Below, in pieces: positions 44,736 to 55,675 of a stretch of DNA of 64,000 nucleotides; positions within the stretch are counted from its first letter, which is position 1; each line of letters begins with the position of its first letter. The notes under the pieces were generated by a model. That model searched no databases, was not told the origin of the DNA, and saw only the letters and a program-made list of their open reading frames with translations. The translations under genes were made by a program, and so were the position numbers. This stretch comes from Phenylobacterium sp. GTDB taxonomy: Bacteria; Pseudomonadota; Alphaproteobacteria; Caulobacterales; Caulobacteraceae. The stretch spans positions 1-64,000 of the forward strand of contig NZ_JAUXVZ010000035.1 of assembly GCF_030680185.1 (NCBI RefSeq), in the 5' to 3' direction.

Positions 44736-45086
44736 ATGCCCCTGCTCCTATGCCCCAACGACAACAGCCCCATGCAGACCGTGGACCGCGCGGGCGTGCA
44801 GTTCGACATGTGCCCCACCTGCCGCGGCGTCTGGCTCGACCGCGGCGAACTGGAAAAGCTGATGGAGGCCAGCGCCCAGGCCGCCGCCCCGCCGCCGCAG
44901 CAGCAGGCCGCGCCCCAGCACCGGCCCCCGCCGCCCCAGGCCCCGCCGCAGCCATGGGCCGGCGGCTATGGCGAACGCGGCGAATACGGAGAGCGTGGGG
45001 AACGCGGGGAGTACGGCGAGCGCGGCGAATACGGCCACCGCGGCTATGGCAAGAAGCGCCCCTCGATCTTCGACATCTTCGACTGA
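44736..45086 (+). CDS. zf-TFIIB zinc-ribbon protein with GERGEY repeats
   Basis: A 116-residue protein. The N-terminus LLCPNDNSPM and FDMCPTCRGVWLDRGELEKLM form a zf-TFIIB zinc ribbon. A proline/glutamine-rich linker leads into a degenerate hexapeptide repeat (GERGEY, GERGER, GERGEY) and ends KKRPSIFDIFD. The C-terminal FDIFD patch is common in this family. AGAAGGAAG precedes ATG 44736. It may bind RNA or a membrane partner; the role is unknown. Confidence 0.85.
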   Translation: MPLLLCPNDNSPMQTVDRAGVQFDMCPTCRGVWLDRGELEKLMEASAQAAAPPPQQQAAPQHRPPPPQAPPQPWAGGYGERGEYGERGERGEYGERGEYGHRGYGKKRPSIFDIFD

Positions 45087-45357
45087 AGGGCGCCGGCTGG
45101 CGGCCCCCGCCGCCAGCACAAGCTTCGCCTTCGAGCAGGCCGGCGTTCGGCGGTTGCTTTCTGGCCGCGCGGCGGACAATCCGGCCTCAGGCATCGTCCT
45201 CCGCCGCGTGGACTTCAAAGCCACGGGTGAAGACGCCGCGCCCTGCCGGTCCCGTGGCGCCTGCGTCATGCACATTCGTTACGCTTTGGACGGGGCCTGA
45301 CGCCTGAGCCTATCCTCCTTTGGGAGGGGCGGCAGCGGCCTGGCGGGAGACAATGCC

Positions 45358-46095
45358 ATGAGAGATCAGCTCCACCAGCCGGACCTCTACCCGCTCACGT
45401 CCAAGTACGATGCAGGGTGGCTGTTGGCTCTGGACATGGGGCCGAACCCGCTTTGGCTGATGGAGAATCTCCTCCGCGACCTGCGGCTGGAGCCCGGCAT
45501 GCGGGTGTTGGACCTCGGTTCCGGTCGCGGCGCGACGTCCGTGTTCCTGGCCCGGGAGTTCGATGTCGATGTGGTGGCCGTCGACCTCTGGGTTGATCCG
45601 GCAACGGCCACCGCCGTGTTCGAGGACGCGGGCGTAGCTGACCGGGTCGAGGCAGTGCGGGCCGAAGCGCACTCGCTTCCCTTTGACCGTGCGTCCTTCG
45701 ACGCCATCATCAGCATTGATGCGTATGAATATTTCGGCACGGCGGACGGCTATCTGGCCTACATCACCAGGTTCCTGAAGCCTGGCGGGCAGCTCGGTGT
45801 CGCCACGCCTGCGATGCGGCGGGAGGTCCGGGAAATCGGCCACATCCCGCACCACATCAGGACCTGTGTCGGATGGGAGGCGATGGCCTGGCACACCGCT
45901 GACTGGTGGAGGTTCCAGTGGGCGATCACCGAGCTCGTCACGGTGACGTCGGCGAGGTTTCAGGAGCGCGGCTGGGCGGATTGGTTGCGTTGGGAGCGGG
46001 CCAAGAACGCGCCGACGGAAGATGGCGTAATCGCCATGCTTGAAGCCGATGGCGGAGAATTGCTGACCTTCGCTTTCATCACCGCGGTCAAGTGA
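45358..46095 (+). CDS. SAM-dependent class I methyltransferase
   Basis: A 245-residue methyltransferase with motif I VLDLGSGRGATSVFLA, an acidic motif II (VVAVDLW) and motif IV region FDAIISIDAYEYFG. The N-terminal YPLTSKYDAGWLLALDMGPN is distinctive and reminds me of small-molecule methyltransferases in actinobacteria. Codon use is less GC-biased than neighbours toward the 3' end. It ends 44 bases from the 3' end of tRNA-Arg, a typical spot for acquired DNA. The substrate is unknown. Confidence 0.82.
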   Translation: MRDQLHQPDLYPLTSKYDAGWLLALDMGPNPLWLMENLLRDLRLEPGMRVLDLGSGRGATSVFLAREFDVDVVAVDLWVDPATATAVFEDAGVADRVEAVRAEAHSLPFDRASFDAIISIDAYEYFGTADGYLAYITRFLKPGGQLGVATPAMRREVREIGHIPHHIRTCVGWEAMAWHTADWWRFQWAITELVTVTSARFQERGWADWLRWERAKNAPTEDGVIAMLEADGGELLTFAFITAVK

Positions 46096-46138
46096 ATCAG
46101 CGACCCCATGGGAGGCATTTCACGGGGTTAACCACCCC

Positions 46139-46215
46139 TGGCGGCCCGGAAGGGACTCGAACCCCTGACCTTCGGTTTAGGAAACCGCTGCTCTGTCCTG
46201 CTGAGCTACCGGGCC
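46139..46215 (-). tRNA. tRNA-Arg (anticodon CCT)
   Basis: A 77-base tRNA on the minus strand ending in encoded CCA (46139-46141). The acceptor is GGCCCGG with CCGGGCC. The D-arm contains AGCTCAGCAGGACAGAGC. The anticodon loop TTCCTAA contains CCT. The T-arm has GGTTCGAGTCCC. The outermost anticodon-stem pair (27-43) appears to be a G-A mismatch. Confidence 0.93.
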
Positions 46216-46295
46216 GGCTGGCTTGAGCGATGCCATGGGGCAGGGGGCGGCGCCAAGCCCCCTTGGCTGGCCGAGGGGGTGGGCGGGCCGAAACG

Positions 46296-46323
46296 AAAAA
46301 CGCCCGGCGCTGGAGCCGGGCGT
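46296..46323 (-). terminator. intrinsic terminator of the CdnL gene
   Basis: Read on the minus strand, ACGCCCGGC, a 6-base loop and GCCGGGCGT form a 9-bp stem followed by a T-run (46300-46296). It begins 25 bases after the gene's stop codon. Confidence 0.9.
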
Positions 46324-46347
46324 CTTGATCGTCGGGAGCGTGGTGGC

Positions 46348-46863
46348 TCAGGCGGCGGCCGAGGCCTTCACCAGCAGGGACTTGTTGAGCATGACGATGG
46401 CCGCGTCGCGGTCGATCTGCTCGATGGCGGCGACTTCCCGGGCCATGCGGTCCAGGGCCGATTCATAGAGCTGGCGCTCGGAATAGGACTGCTCCGGCTG
46501 GTTCTCGGCGCGGTGCAGGTCGCGTACCACCTCGGCGATGGAGATCAGGTCGCCGGAATTGATCTTGGCTTCGTATTCCTGGGCGCGGCGGCTCCACATG
46601 GTGCGCTTGAAGCGGGCGCGGCCCTTGAGCGTGTTCAGCGCCTGGCTGACCACATCGCCTTCGGCCAGGGAGCGGAGGCCCGAGCTGCGCGCCTTGCCGG
46701 TGGGCACGCGCAGGGTCATCTTCTCGTGGTCGAAGGTGATCACATAGACTTCAAGCGAAAGACCGGCGACGTCCTGGGTCTCGATCGCCTGCACCTGGCC
46801 GACGCCGTGCGCCGGATAGACGACATGATCGCCAACCTGGAAGTCCAGACCGTTCTTGCTCAT
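46348..46863 (-). CDS. CdnL/CarD-family RNA-polymerase-binding regulator
   Basis: A 171-residue protein from ATG 46863. The N-terminal Tudor-like domain FQVGDHVVYPAHGVGQVQAIE binds the RNA polymerase beta subunit; the C-terminal helical domain (MWSRRAQEYEAKINSGDLISIAEVVRDLHR) contacts promoter DNA. It stabilises open complexes at housekeeping promoters; in Caulobacter, CdnL supports ribosome and metabolic gene expression. It neighbours fdxA, as in many alphaproteobacteria. Confidence 0.93.
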   Translation of the reverse strand: MSKNGLDFQVGDHVVYPAHGVGQVQAIETQDVAGLSLEVYVITFDHEKMTLRVPTGKARSSGLRSLAEGDVVSQALNTLKGRARFKRTMWSRRAQEYEAKINSGDLISIAEVVRDLHRAENQPEQSYSERQLYESALDRMAREVAAIEQIDRDAAIVMLNKSLLVKASAAA

Positions 46864-47156
46864 TGCGAGACCCTTCAAAATGCGCCGCAATGCCGATCCG
46901 GAGTCAGGAAAACGCGCTCACAGGGACGAACCAATCCACGACGCGGCGGGTGCGCGAAGGACGGCGAGCCTGGGAACGGAGTAGACCTCTTTAGACACCC
47001 TCGCCCTGGTCGGGCGTTATCGGCCGGCGACGGCTCTTCTGTTCATCGACGGGGCAAGCGACAGCCGCTTACCTCCACGTCGAGTATGACGATACCATAA
47101 AATCGAGCCGAAAGAAAGGCTTGGCGCCGAACCTGCAAGCTCAGGCGCCGCCAGGG

Positions 47157-47498
47157 TCAGGAGCCGCGGCCAGGCTTCTCGCTGAAGTACTTCTCCAGCT
47201 TGCCGGTTTCGCGCTCGAAGGCTTCGGCGTCGGCGGGGGGATCGCCCTTGACCGTGATGTTCGGCCAGATCCGGGAATATTCGGAATTCAGCTTCAGCCA
47301 CTTGCCGTCCGGATCGTCCTCGGTGTCGGGCTTGATGGCGTCCACCGGGCATTCCGGCTCGCACACGCCACAGTCGATGCACTCGTCCGGATTGATGGCC
47401 AGGAAGTTCTCGCCCTCATAGAAGCAGTCCACCGGACACACCTCCACGCAATCCATGAACTTACATTTGATGCAGGGATCCATGACGATATAGGTCAT
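47157..47498 (-). CDS. fdxA: 7Fe ferredoxin (FdxA)
   Basis: A 113-residue ferredoxin. [21 protein letters not shown] and [20 protein letters not shown] supply the cysteines for one 3Fe-4S and one 4Fe-4S cluster. The C-terminal extension ([16 protein letters not shown]) is typical of FdxA. ATG 47498 gives the standard N-terminus. It carries electrons in an unidentified reaction. The gene lies 293 bases upstream of the CdnL gene on the same strand. Confidence 0.93.
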   Translation of the reverse strand: MTYIVMDPCIKCKFMDCVEVCPVDCFYEGENFLAINPDECIDCGVCEPECPVDAIKPDTEDDPDGKWLKLNSEYSRIWPNITVKGDPPADAEAFERETGKLEKYFSEKPGRGS

Positions 47499-47619
47499 CG
47501 GGACATAGGCTCCGGTCGCGGCCAACGGGGACGCGGGGGTGTTAGAGGCGCGGGTTTTTCACGGCGCGGGGGCGCCTTGTCAACCTGAGGCCATAGCGCG
47601 TCTGCGCTTGCGATGCTGC

Positions 47620-47918
47620 TCAGTATATCTGCAAGGGCGAATAGAGGGTGCGGGCCTCGGCCGGCGGGCCGCGCCGTTCGCCCATGGCCTCGACGGTCAC
47701 GGCGGTGACCCGCCCGCCGATGGCGAAGACCAGCTGATCGCCGGCCCGCACGGTGCGCGAGGGCTTGTCCAGGCGGGTCTCCTGGCCGGTGCGCGTCAGG
47801 CGCACGCGCTTGCCCTCCACGAAGGCGGCGGCCAGCGACCGGGTCTTGAAGAACCGCGCCCGCCACAGCCAGACGTCGATGCGGCAGGTCTCGGCGCCCT
47901 CGCTGCTCGGCTGGGCGT

Positions 47919-47922
<4 letters not shown>
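47620..47922 (-). CDS. S4-domain RNA-binding protein (HslR-like)
   Basis: A 100-residue protein from ATG 47922 with the S4 fold: IDVWLWRARFFKTRSLAAAFVEGKRVRL. It should bind structured RNA, like ribosome-associated HslR. Its start overlaps the stop of the SUV3-like helicase by ATGA, so the two are translated together and probably act in the same RNA process. Confidence 0.88.
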
Positions 47923-50501
<2,579 letters not shown>

Positions 50502-50654
50502 GACCTGAAAGGTGGGGCGCGAATCGGCGCGCGGCAAGCGGCAGCGCACGGCCATTTGGCGGGTCCCAAGCCTGGCGTTCCGCTGGCTCGCCCAGGGGTT
50601 GAGAAACCCATTTCGGGAAGAAGTCGATTAACTTCCGTTTGTTAGGGTCAGCCC

Positions 50655-52331
50655 ATGACGAGGGTTGAGCCGATCGCGGGGTTTGCGCGCGCCAGGAGGG
50701 CTGTGGCGTTTCGCCTGGGCGACCTCCTGCGCGCTGCTCGGCTGCCCGCCATGGCCATCGGTTGCGGCTTGGGGGGCTGGCTCGTCGCGCGGGATTCCTT
50801 CGCAGGCGTGGTGATCATGACCGCCGCCCTGGCCCTGCTGGGCGTCATCCTTGGCGAGCAGGTCGTCCTGGCGCGGCTGGCGGAGCGGATGCTTGGCCGC
50901 CCGGCCGGAAGCCTGCGCGAGGTCATGACCCTTGCGGCCGCGCGCCTGGAGGCCCTCGATCACCGCGCCGCCCATGCTCACCCCGTCACGGGCCTGCCCA
51001 CCCGCGAGCCTCTGTGCGAGACCATCGCCGCCGACGTGGCCGCAGAGCGGGCGAGCAGCGCCTCGCCGCGTCTGCTGGGCGCCATCCGCTTTGTGGACTT
51101 CGACCGTCTGGCCGGCTTCGACCATGCCCTGGCCAATTGCGCGCTTGAGCAGTTCGCCCGCCGCCTGGTCGCCGTCACCCAGGCTGGCCGCATGGTCGCC
51201 CAGGTCGACCGCGACTGCTTCGCCGTCTGGTTCGGCGCCGCCGATCTCGAAGCCGCCCGGGCGGAATTCCAGGCCATCGCCTATGTGGCGGGCCACGAGA
51301 TGGAGATCGACGGCGGCCGGTTGACGCCAACCATCGAGATCAGCGCGGTCTCCCTTCCTCAGGAAGGCCAGGACGGCCTGGCGCTGCTGCTGCGGGCGAC
51401 CGCCGCCCTTGCGCGTCCCGAAGGCGGCGAGGGGGGCGAAATCCGGCTGCAGGCGCTGCAGCCGGTCGAGGCGGCCCGCGAACAGTTCATGCTGGAACAG
51501 GACCTGGCCCAGGCCATCGCCGAGGACCAGCTGACCATGGTCTTCCAGCCGGTGGTCGACCTGGCGGCCGGGCGGATGATGGGCGCCGAAGCCCTGCTGC
51601 GATGGGATCACCCGATCCTGGGGCCGGTGTCGCCGGCGCGGTTCATTCCCGTGGTCGAGGCCCTGGGCCTGAGCGAGCGCTATGGCCTCTGGGTCCTGAA
51701 CACCGCCTGCCGCGAGGCCCGGCGTTGGGCCGACGAGGGGTTCGGCGGCATGCGCGTGGCGGTCAATCTTTCGGCCCGCCAGCTTCTCGATCCCGGCCTC
51801 AAGACCAAGATCGAGCGCACGCTCGCCCGCCACGGCCTGGGCGCCGAGGCCCTGGAGCTGGAGCTGACCGAGACGGCGACCATGGCCGACGCCGAGCGGA
51901 CCTATCAGCTGTTTGGCGACCTGCGCGCCATGGGGGTCAGCCTGGCGGTGGACGACTTCGGCAGCGGCTATTCGAGCCTGAGCTATCTGAAGAATCTGCC
52001 CTTCGACAAACTGAAGATCGACCGGGAATTCGTCGCCCAGATCGACCAGCGCCGCGACAGCCGCGCCATCTGCCGCGCCCTGATCGAGCTAGGCCGCGGG
52101 CTCGACCTGCTGGTGCTGGCCGAAGGGGTCGAGACTGAGGCCGAGGTGGCCTGTTTGCGCGCCCTCGGCTGTCACGTGTTCCAGGGCTACCACTTCTCCA
52201 AGCCCCTGAGCGGCCGGGACTTCCTCGCCCTGGCGGCGGACCCGAGCTGGCGAAGCCGGCTGAATGTCGCCGCCCAGCGGCCGCCCAACCTCCATACCGC
52301 AAACCGTCATGCAGAAGAGCTGACCCTATGA
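50655..52331 (+). CDS. membrane EAL-domain protein with degenerate GGDEF (c-di-GMP phosphodiesterase-like)
   Basis: A 558-residue protein. Two membrane spans (about 29-70) precede a GGDEF-like domain in which the catalytic motif is replaced (DRDCF), so cyclase activity is unlikely. The EAL domain is well preserved: AEALLRWDHP (Glu-312), VNLSARQL, ELTETA, VDDFGSGYSSLSYLK and KIDREFV, with EGVETE. It should hydrolyse c-di-GMP or bind it as a receptor. Its stop overlaps the TPR lipoprotein start (ATGA). A short inverted repeat (GAAGT/ACTTC, 50620-50635) precedes it. Confidence 0.9.
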   Translation: MTRVEPIAGFARARRAVAFRLGDLLRAARLPAMAIGCGLGGWLVARDSFAGVVIMTAALALLGVILGEQVVLARLAERMLGRPAGSLREVMTLAAARLEALDHRAAHAHPVTGLPTREPLCETIAADVAAERASSASPRLLGAIRFVDFDRLAGFDHALANCALEQFARRLVAVTQAGRMVAQVDRDCFAVWFGAADLEAARAEFQAIAYVAGHEMEIDGGRLTPTIEISAVSLPQEGQDGLALLLRATAALARPEGGEGGEIRLQALQPVEAAREQFMLEQDLAQAIAEDQLTMVFQPVVDLAAGRMMGAEALLRWDHPILGPVSPARFIPVVEALGLSERYGLWVLNTACREARRWADEGFGGMRVAVNLSARQLLDPGLKTKIERTLARHGLGAEALELELTETATMADAERTYQLFGDLRAMGVSLAVDDFGSGYSSLSYLKNLPFDKLKIDREFVAQIDQRRDSRAICRALIELGRGLDLLVLAEGVETEAEVACLRALGCHVFQGYHFSKPLSGRDFLALAADPSWRSRLNVAAQRPPNLHTANRHAEELTL

Positions 52332-52786
52332 CCGCGCTTCCCCTTCCTCGCCATGGGCGGGCCCTGGCGGTCGCCGCCATTCTGTCGGCCGCCCTGGCCG
52401 GCTGCGCCACTGCGCCCACCGAGCCTGTGACGACCCCGACTCCTTCCGACGGTCGGTCCTGGGGCGAGATGAAACCGATCCCCAACCCGACGGACGCGCA
52501 GCCAGCCTCGTCCGCCGGCGCCGCTGCGCCGGCCCAGACCCCCCGCCGCGCCACGCCGACACCGGCGGCTCCGGCGGCTGCGCCCGCGCCCGCCAAGCCG
52601 TCGGTGGACAAGGCCCGGGCGGGCCAGCTCCGGGCGCAAGGTCTGGTGGAGCTTAACCGTGGCGAGGTCCAGAAAGCCGTCAGTCTGTTGCGCCAGGCTC
52701 AGCAGCTCGATCCGGACAACACCCTGATCGCCCGAGACCTGCAGCGGGCGGTGCGGATTCAGAGCGCTGTAACCAACCGGAAGTGA
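52328..52786 (+). CDS. TPR-containing lipoprotein
   Basis: A 152-residue lipoprotein coupled by ATGA to the EAL gene. The signal ends in lipobox LAGC (AAILSAALAGCATAP). A long Pro/Ala-rich linker leads to one TPR-like unit (GQLRAQGLVELNRGEVQKAVSLLRQAQQLDPDN). It should sit in the envelope and bind a protein partner. Position between a c-di-GMP protein and a kinase suggests an envelope sensor or scaffold role, which is only inference. Confidence 0.85.
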   Translation: MTALPLPRHGRALAVAAILSAALAGCATAPTEPVTTPTPSDGRSWGEMKPIPNPTDAQPASSAGAAAPAQTPRRATPTPAAPAAAPAPAKPSVDKARAGQLRAQGLVELNRGEVQKAVSLLRQAQQLDPDNTLIARDLQRAVRIQSAVTNRK

Positions 52787-52787
52787 C

Positions 52788-52850
52788 TTAACCCCCTCGC
52801 GCCCAACCTCATCTTAACCTGGTCACGCTAGGTCTGGTCCAAGGTTAACC
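52788..52850 (+). other. three TTAACC hexamers upstream of the kinase gene
   Basis: TTAACC occurs at 52788-52793, 52814-52819 and 52845-52850 in the 101-base gap before the kinase gene. The spacings are 26 and 31 bases. The hexamer is the core of the CtrA half site (TTAACCAT), but the last two bases differ each time and no TTAA-N7-TTAA site is seen, so binding is speculative. Confidence 0.3.
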
Positions 52851-52887
52851 CGCCCAGGCGGTGAAGCAACGCCAGGGCGGCGACAGG

Positions 52888-54681
52888 ATGAGTGGGAATC
52901 GGGCGATGACGCTGGTCGGTCGTTATGAGCTGGTGGAGCGGATCGGCGAAGGCGCCATGGCCGAGGTCTGGCGCGCCCACGACCCTGGCATCGACCGCGT
53001 CCTGGCCATCAAGATCCTGAAGCCCGAGTTCCGACGCATCCCGGAATACGCCGCCCGCTTCCTGCGCGAAGCCAAGGCGGCCGGGGCGCTGGCCCACCCC
53101 TCCATCGTCACCATCTATGATGTGGGCGAGGTGGACGGCTATCCCTACATCGCCATGGAGCTGCTCGACGGCGATCCCCTCGACGTGGTTCTCTCCCGTG
53201 ATGGGCCGCTGGACGACGAGCGGGTCCTGGCCATCGGAGCCCAGCTGGCCGGCGCCCTGAGCTACGCCCACCTGTCGGGCGTGGTGCACCGGGACATCAA
53301 GCCTTCCAACATCATGCTCTCGGCCGATGGGCGCTCGATCAAGATCCTCGACTTCGGCATCGCCCGGGTCGCTGAGGCCAGCCGCCAGGAGACCGATCGG
53401 GAACACCTGAAGACCCAGATCGGCCAGGTCCTCGGCACGCCGCGCTACATGAGTCCTGAACAGGCTCTGGGGCAGGTGGTCGATGGGCGCTCGGACCTCT
53501 TTTCCGTCGGCGTGGTGCTCTATGAACTGGTGACCGGCAAGGCGGCCTTCTCAGGCTCCAGCGCCGCGACCCTAGCCCTGCAGATCACCCAGCAGAACCC
53601 CACCCCGATCACCGACCTGACACCGGGCTGCGCCGGCGGCCTTCGCTTCATCATTGAAAAGCTCCTGGCCAAGCGGCCGGAGCGGCGCTTCGTGGACGGC
53701 GCCGACCTGAAGCGCGCCATCGATCGGGAGATCAAGGCCCACGAGGCGGTCAACGCCGACGACGCGGCCCGGGGTCGCTATCTGCCGCTTCAGGTCCGCC
53801 TGACTCTGGCCATGGTGGCGGTCACGGCCATCGCACTGGTGTTCAGCATCAACGCCGTCCTGGACCGTCAGTATCGCGCCATGGAGCAGATCGCCCTGGC
53901 GTCGGGCTCTTCCATCGCCGCCTTCGTCGCCAGCAACGCCGCCCTGCCGGCGGTGGAGAATTCGGCCGCCCCGCCGGCCGAGCGGGACTGGACGCCGATC
54001 CAGGCCTTCATCGCCGCGGCGGCCAAGGATCAGTCCGTCCGCTGGATGACCATGGTGGATTCGGAAGGCTATATCCGCGGCGCCAGCGATCCGGCGCTTC
54101 TCGGGCGGCGCTACACCGCGCCAGAGGGCGAAACCGTGGTCCATGAGGGCCGCGACGTGGTGGTCACCGACATCCGGCTGGACACCGACCAGCCGGGCTT
54201 CCGCTTCGTCCACCCCATCCTCTATGCCGACCAGCCCTTTGGCCTGATCGAGGTCAGCATCAGCAAGGCTGAGCTTGAGGCCGCCGCGGCGACCTCGCGC
54301 AATCTGATGATCGGCCTGGCGGCGCTCATTCTGGCGGTGGTGGCCGGCCTCAGCTTCACCATGGCCCGCCTGATGACCCTGCCGCTGCGCCGGCTCAAGC
54401 AGGGCCTGCGCGACGCCGCCATGGGCGACCTGGACTTCCGCATATCGCACCGCCGTCGCGACGAGTTCGGCGAGCTGTTCGACGGCTTCAATCGTCTGGC
54501 GACGGCGCTGCAGGAACGCCTGCTGGCGGCCGAGCGTCCCGCAGGACGCCCTCAGGCGGTGGACGCCACCCAGATCATGCCCGCCCCAGCGCCAGCCCCT
54601 GCCCGCGAGCCGGCGGCCGCTCGCCCGGTCGCCCAGGCCCAGGGCACGCCCTTTGATCCCAGCTGGCGGGCGAGCGGCTGA
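52888..54681 (+). CDS. membrane Ser/Thr protein kinase with periplasmic sensor and HAMP
   Basis: A 597-residue kinase from ATG 52888 (GTG 52861 is less likely). The Hanks kinase domain (about 10-290) is complete: GEGAMAEVW glycine loop, AIKIL lysine near 42, HRDIKPSN near 134, DFGIAR near 155 and MSPEQALG. TM1 is at about 304-322, a periplasmic region at about 325-470, TM2 at about 472-495, then HAMP (to about 543) and a Pro/Ala tail. This fits PpkA-like kinases of the type VI threonine-phosphorylation pathway, but the HAMP follows the sensor without an output domain. It begins the kinase-TagH-phosphatase run. Confidence 0.93.
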   Translation: MSGNRAMTLVGRYELVERIGEGAMAEVWRAHDPGIDRVLAIKILKPEFRRIPEYAARFLREAKAAGALAHPSIVTIYDVGEVDGYPYIAMELLDGDPLDVVLSRDGPLDDERVLAIGAQLAGALSYAHLSGVVHRDIKPSNIMLSADGRSIKILDFGIARVAEASRQETDREHLKTQIGQVLGTPRYMSPEQALGQVVDGRSDLFSVGVVLYELVTGKAAFSGSSAATLALQITQQNPTPITDLTPGCAGGLRFIIEKLLAKRPERRFVDGADLKRAIDREIKAHEAVNADDAARGRYLPLQVRLTLAMVAVTAIALVFSINAVLDRQYRAMEQIALASGSSIAAFVASNAALPAVENSAAPPAERDWTPIQAFIAAAAKDQSVRWMTMVDSEGYIRGASDPALLGRRYTAPEGETVVHEGRDVVVTDIRLDTDQPGFRFVHPILYADQPFGLIEVSISKAELEAAAATSRNLMIGLAALILAVVAGLSFTMARLMTLPLRRLKQGLRDAAMGDLDFRISHRRRDEFGELFDGFNRLATALQERLLAAERPAGRPQAVDATQIMPAPAPAPAREPAAARPVAQAQGTPFDPSWRASG

Positions 54682-54684
54682 CCC

Positions 54685-55671
54685 ATGTTCATCTGCCGCC
54701 TGTTCCATCACGACCGACCCTTCGAGCAGATCGAGGCCCGGCTGATCGCCGAGGGCCAGACGACGGTAGGGCGCGATCCTGCCGCCGACTGGTCGCTCAA
54801 CGATCCTCAGGGCGTGCTCTCGCGCATCCACTGCACCCTGGCGGTCGAAGATGGCCGTCTGTTCCTCGTCGATAGCAGCACCAATGGCACCTTCCTCGAG
54901 GGGGGCGTTCGCGCCCCGACCCGGGAGCCGGTCGAGCTTCATCCGCGCCAGAGCATCCGGCTGGGAGACCTCAGCATCCTGGTCGATCAGCCGCAGGGGA
55001 CGGCGGCCGAGGCGACCACCCTGCACGGCGCCCTGGACCTTGCGCCGACTCCGGTGCCCCGGGACTGGTCCGACGCCCAGCCTGCCGCCCGGCCACACCG
55101 CGACGCCTCGCTGATCGAGGCCTTCTGCGCAGGGGCGGGCCTGGACGCCTCGGCCCTGTCGGGCCAGGAGCCGCATGAACTGATGACCCGCATCGGGGCC
55201 ATCTACCAGCAGACGGTCCTTGGCCTCGCCACCCTCATGGCCGACCGCGCCCGCGTGAAGAGCGAGGCCCAGCTCGACCGCACGACCCTGGGCGCCCAGG
55301 CCAATAATCCGTTCAAATGGACCCCGACCCGCAGGCTCGCCCAGGATCTGCTCTGCGGCGCGCCGGCCGGCTTCCTCGCCGACTCCGAGGCCGTGCGGGC
55401 TTCATTCGAGGATCTTGGCCAGCACATGGCGGCCATGGCTCAGGGCGCCAACGCTGCGGCCAATCTGGCGGTCCAGACCCTGTCGCCCGAGGTCATCGAT
55501 GCCGAGGCGCGCCGGCAGGGCGGCCTGTTGAAAAGTCAGCACGCCTTGCGATGGGAAATCCACAACCAGCGCCACGCCGCCCTGACGGCCGCCGAGGACC
55601 CGGCCGGCGGCCCGCTCCGGCACGCCTTCGTAGAGGCCTATCGCCAGGCGGCCAGCAAGTCGGAAGCCTGA
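54685..55671 (+). CDS. tagH: type VI-associated FHA-domain protein (TagH-like)
   Basis: A 328-residue protein. The N-terminal FHA domain has TVGRDP, LSRIHCTL and STNGTFLEGG, the phosphothreonine-binding residues. The C-terminal domain reads NPFKWTPTRRLAQDLL, FLADSEAVRASFEDLGQHM and LSPEVID, matching the TagH/VI_FHA C-domain. It starts 3 bases after the kinase stop. In type VI systems, kinase-phosphorylated Fha/TagH triggers secretion. No other T6SS gene is in the window. Confidence 0.88.
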   Translation: MFICRLFHHDRPFEQIEARLIAEGQTTVGRDPAADWSLNDPQGVLSRIHCTLAVEDGRLFLVDSSTNGTFLEGGVRAPTREPVELHPRQSIRLGDLSILVDQPQGTAAEATTLHGALDLAPTPVPRDWSDAQPAARPHRDASLIEAFCAGAGLDASALSGQEPHELMTRIGAIYQQTVLGLATLMADRARVKSEAQLDRTTLGAQANNPFKWTPTRRLAQDLLCGAPAGFLADSEAVRASFEDLGQHMAAMAQGANAAANLAVQTLSPEVIDAEARRQGGLLKSQHALRWEIHNQRHAALTAAEDPAGGPLRHAFVEAYRQAASKSEA

Positions 55672-55675
55672 ACCC

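Noticed and set aside
44970..45055. repeated 9-12-base units as a CRISPR-like array
   Set aside because: The repeats are in-frame hexapeptide codons of the zinc-ribbon protein, with no spacers.
52328..52786. TPR lipoprotein as the type VI lipoprotein TssJ
   Set aside because: It has a Pro/Ala linker and a TPR unit, not the TssJ transthyretin-like fold.
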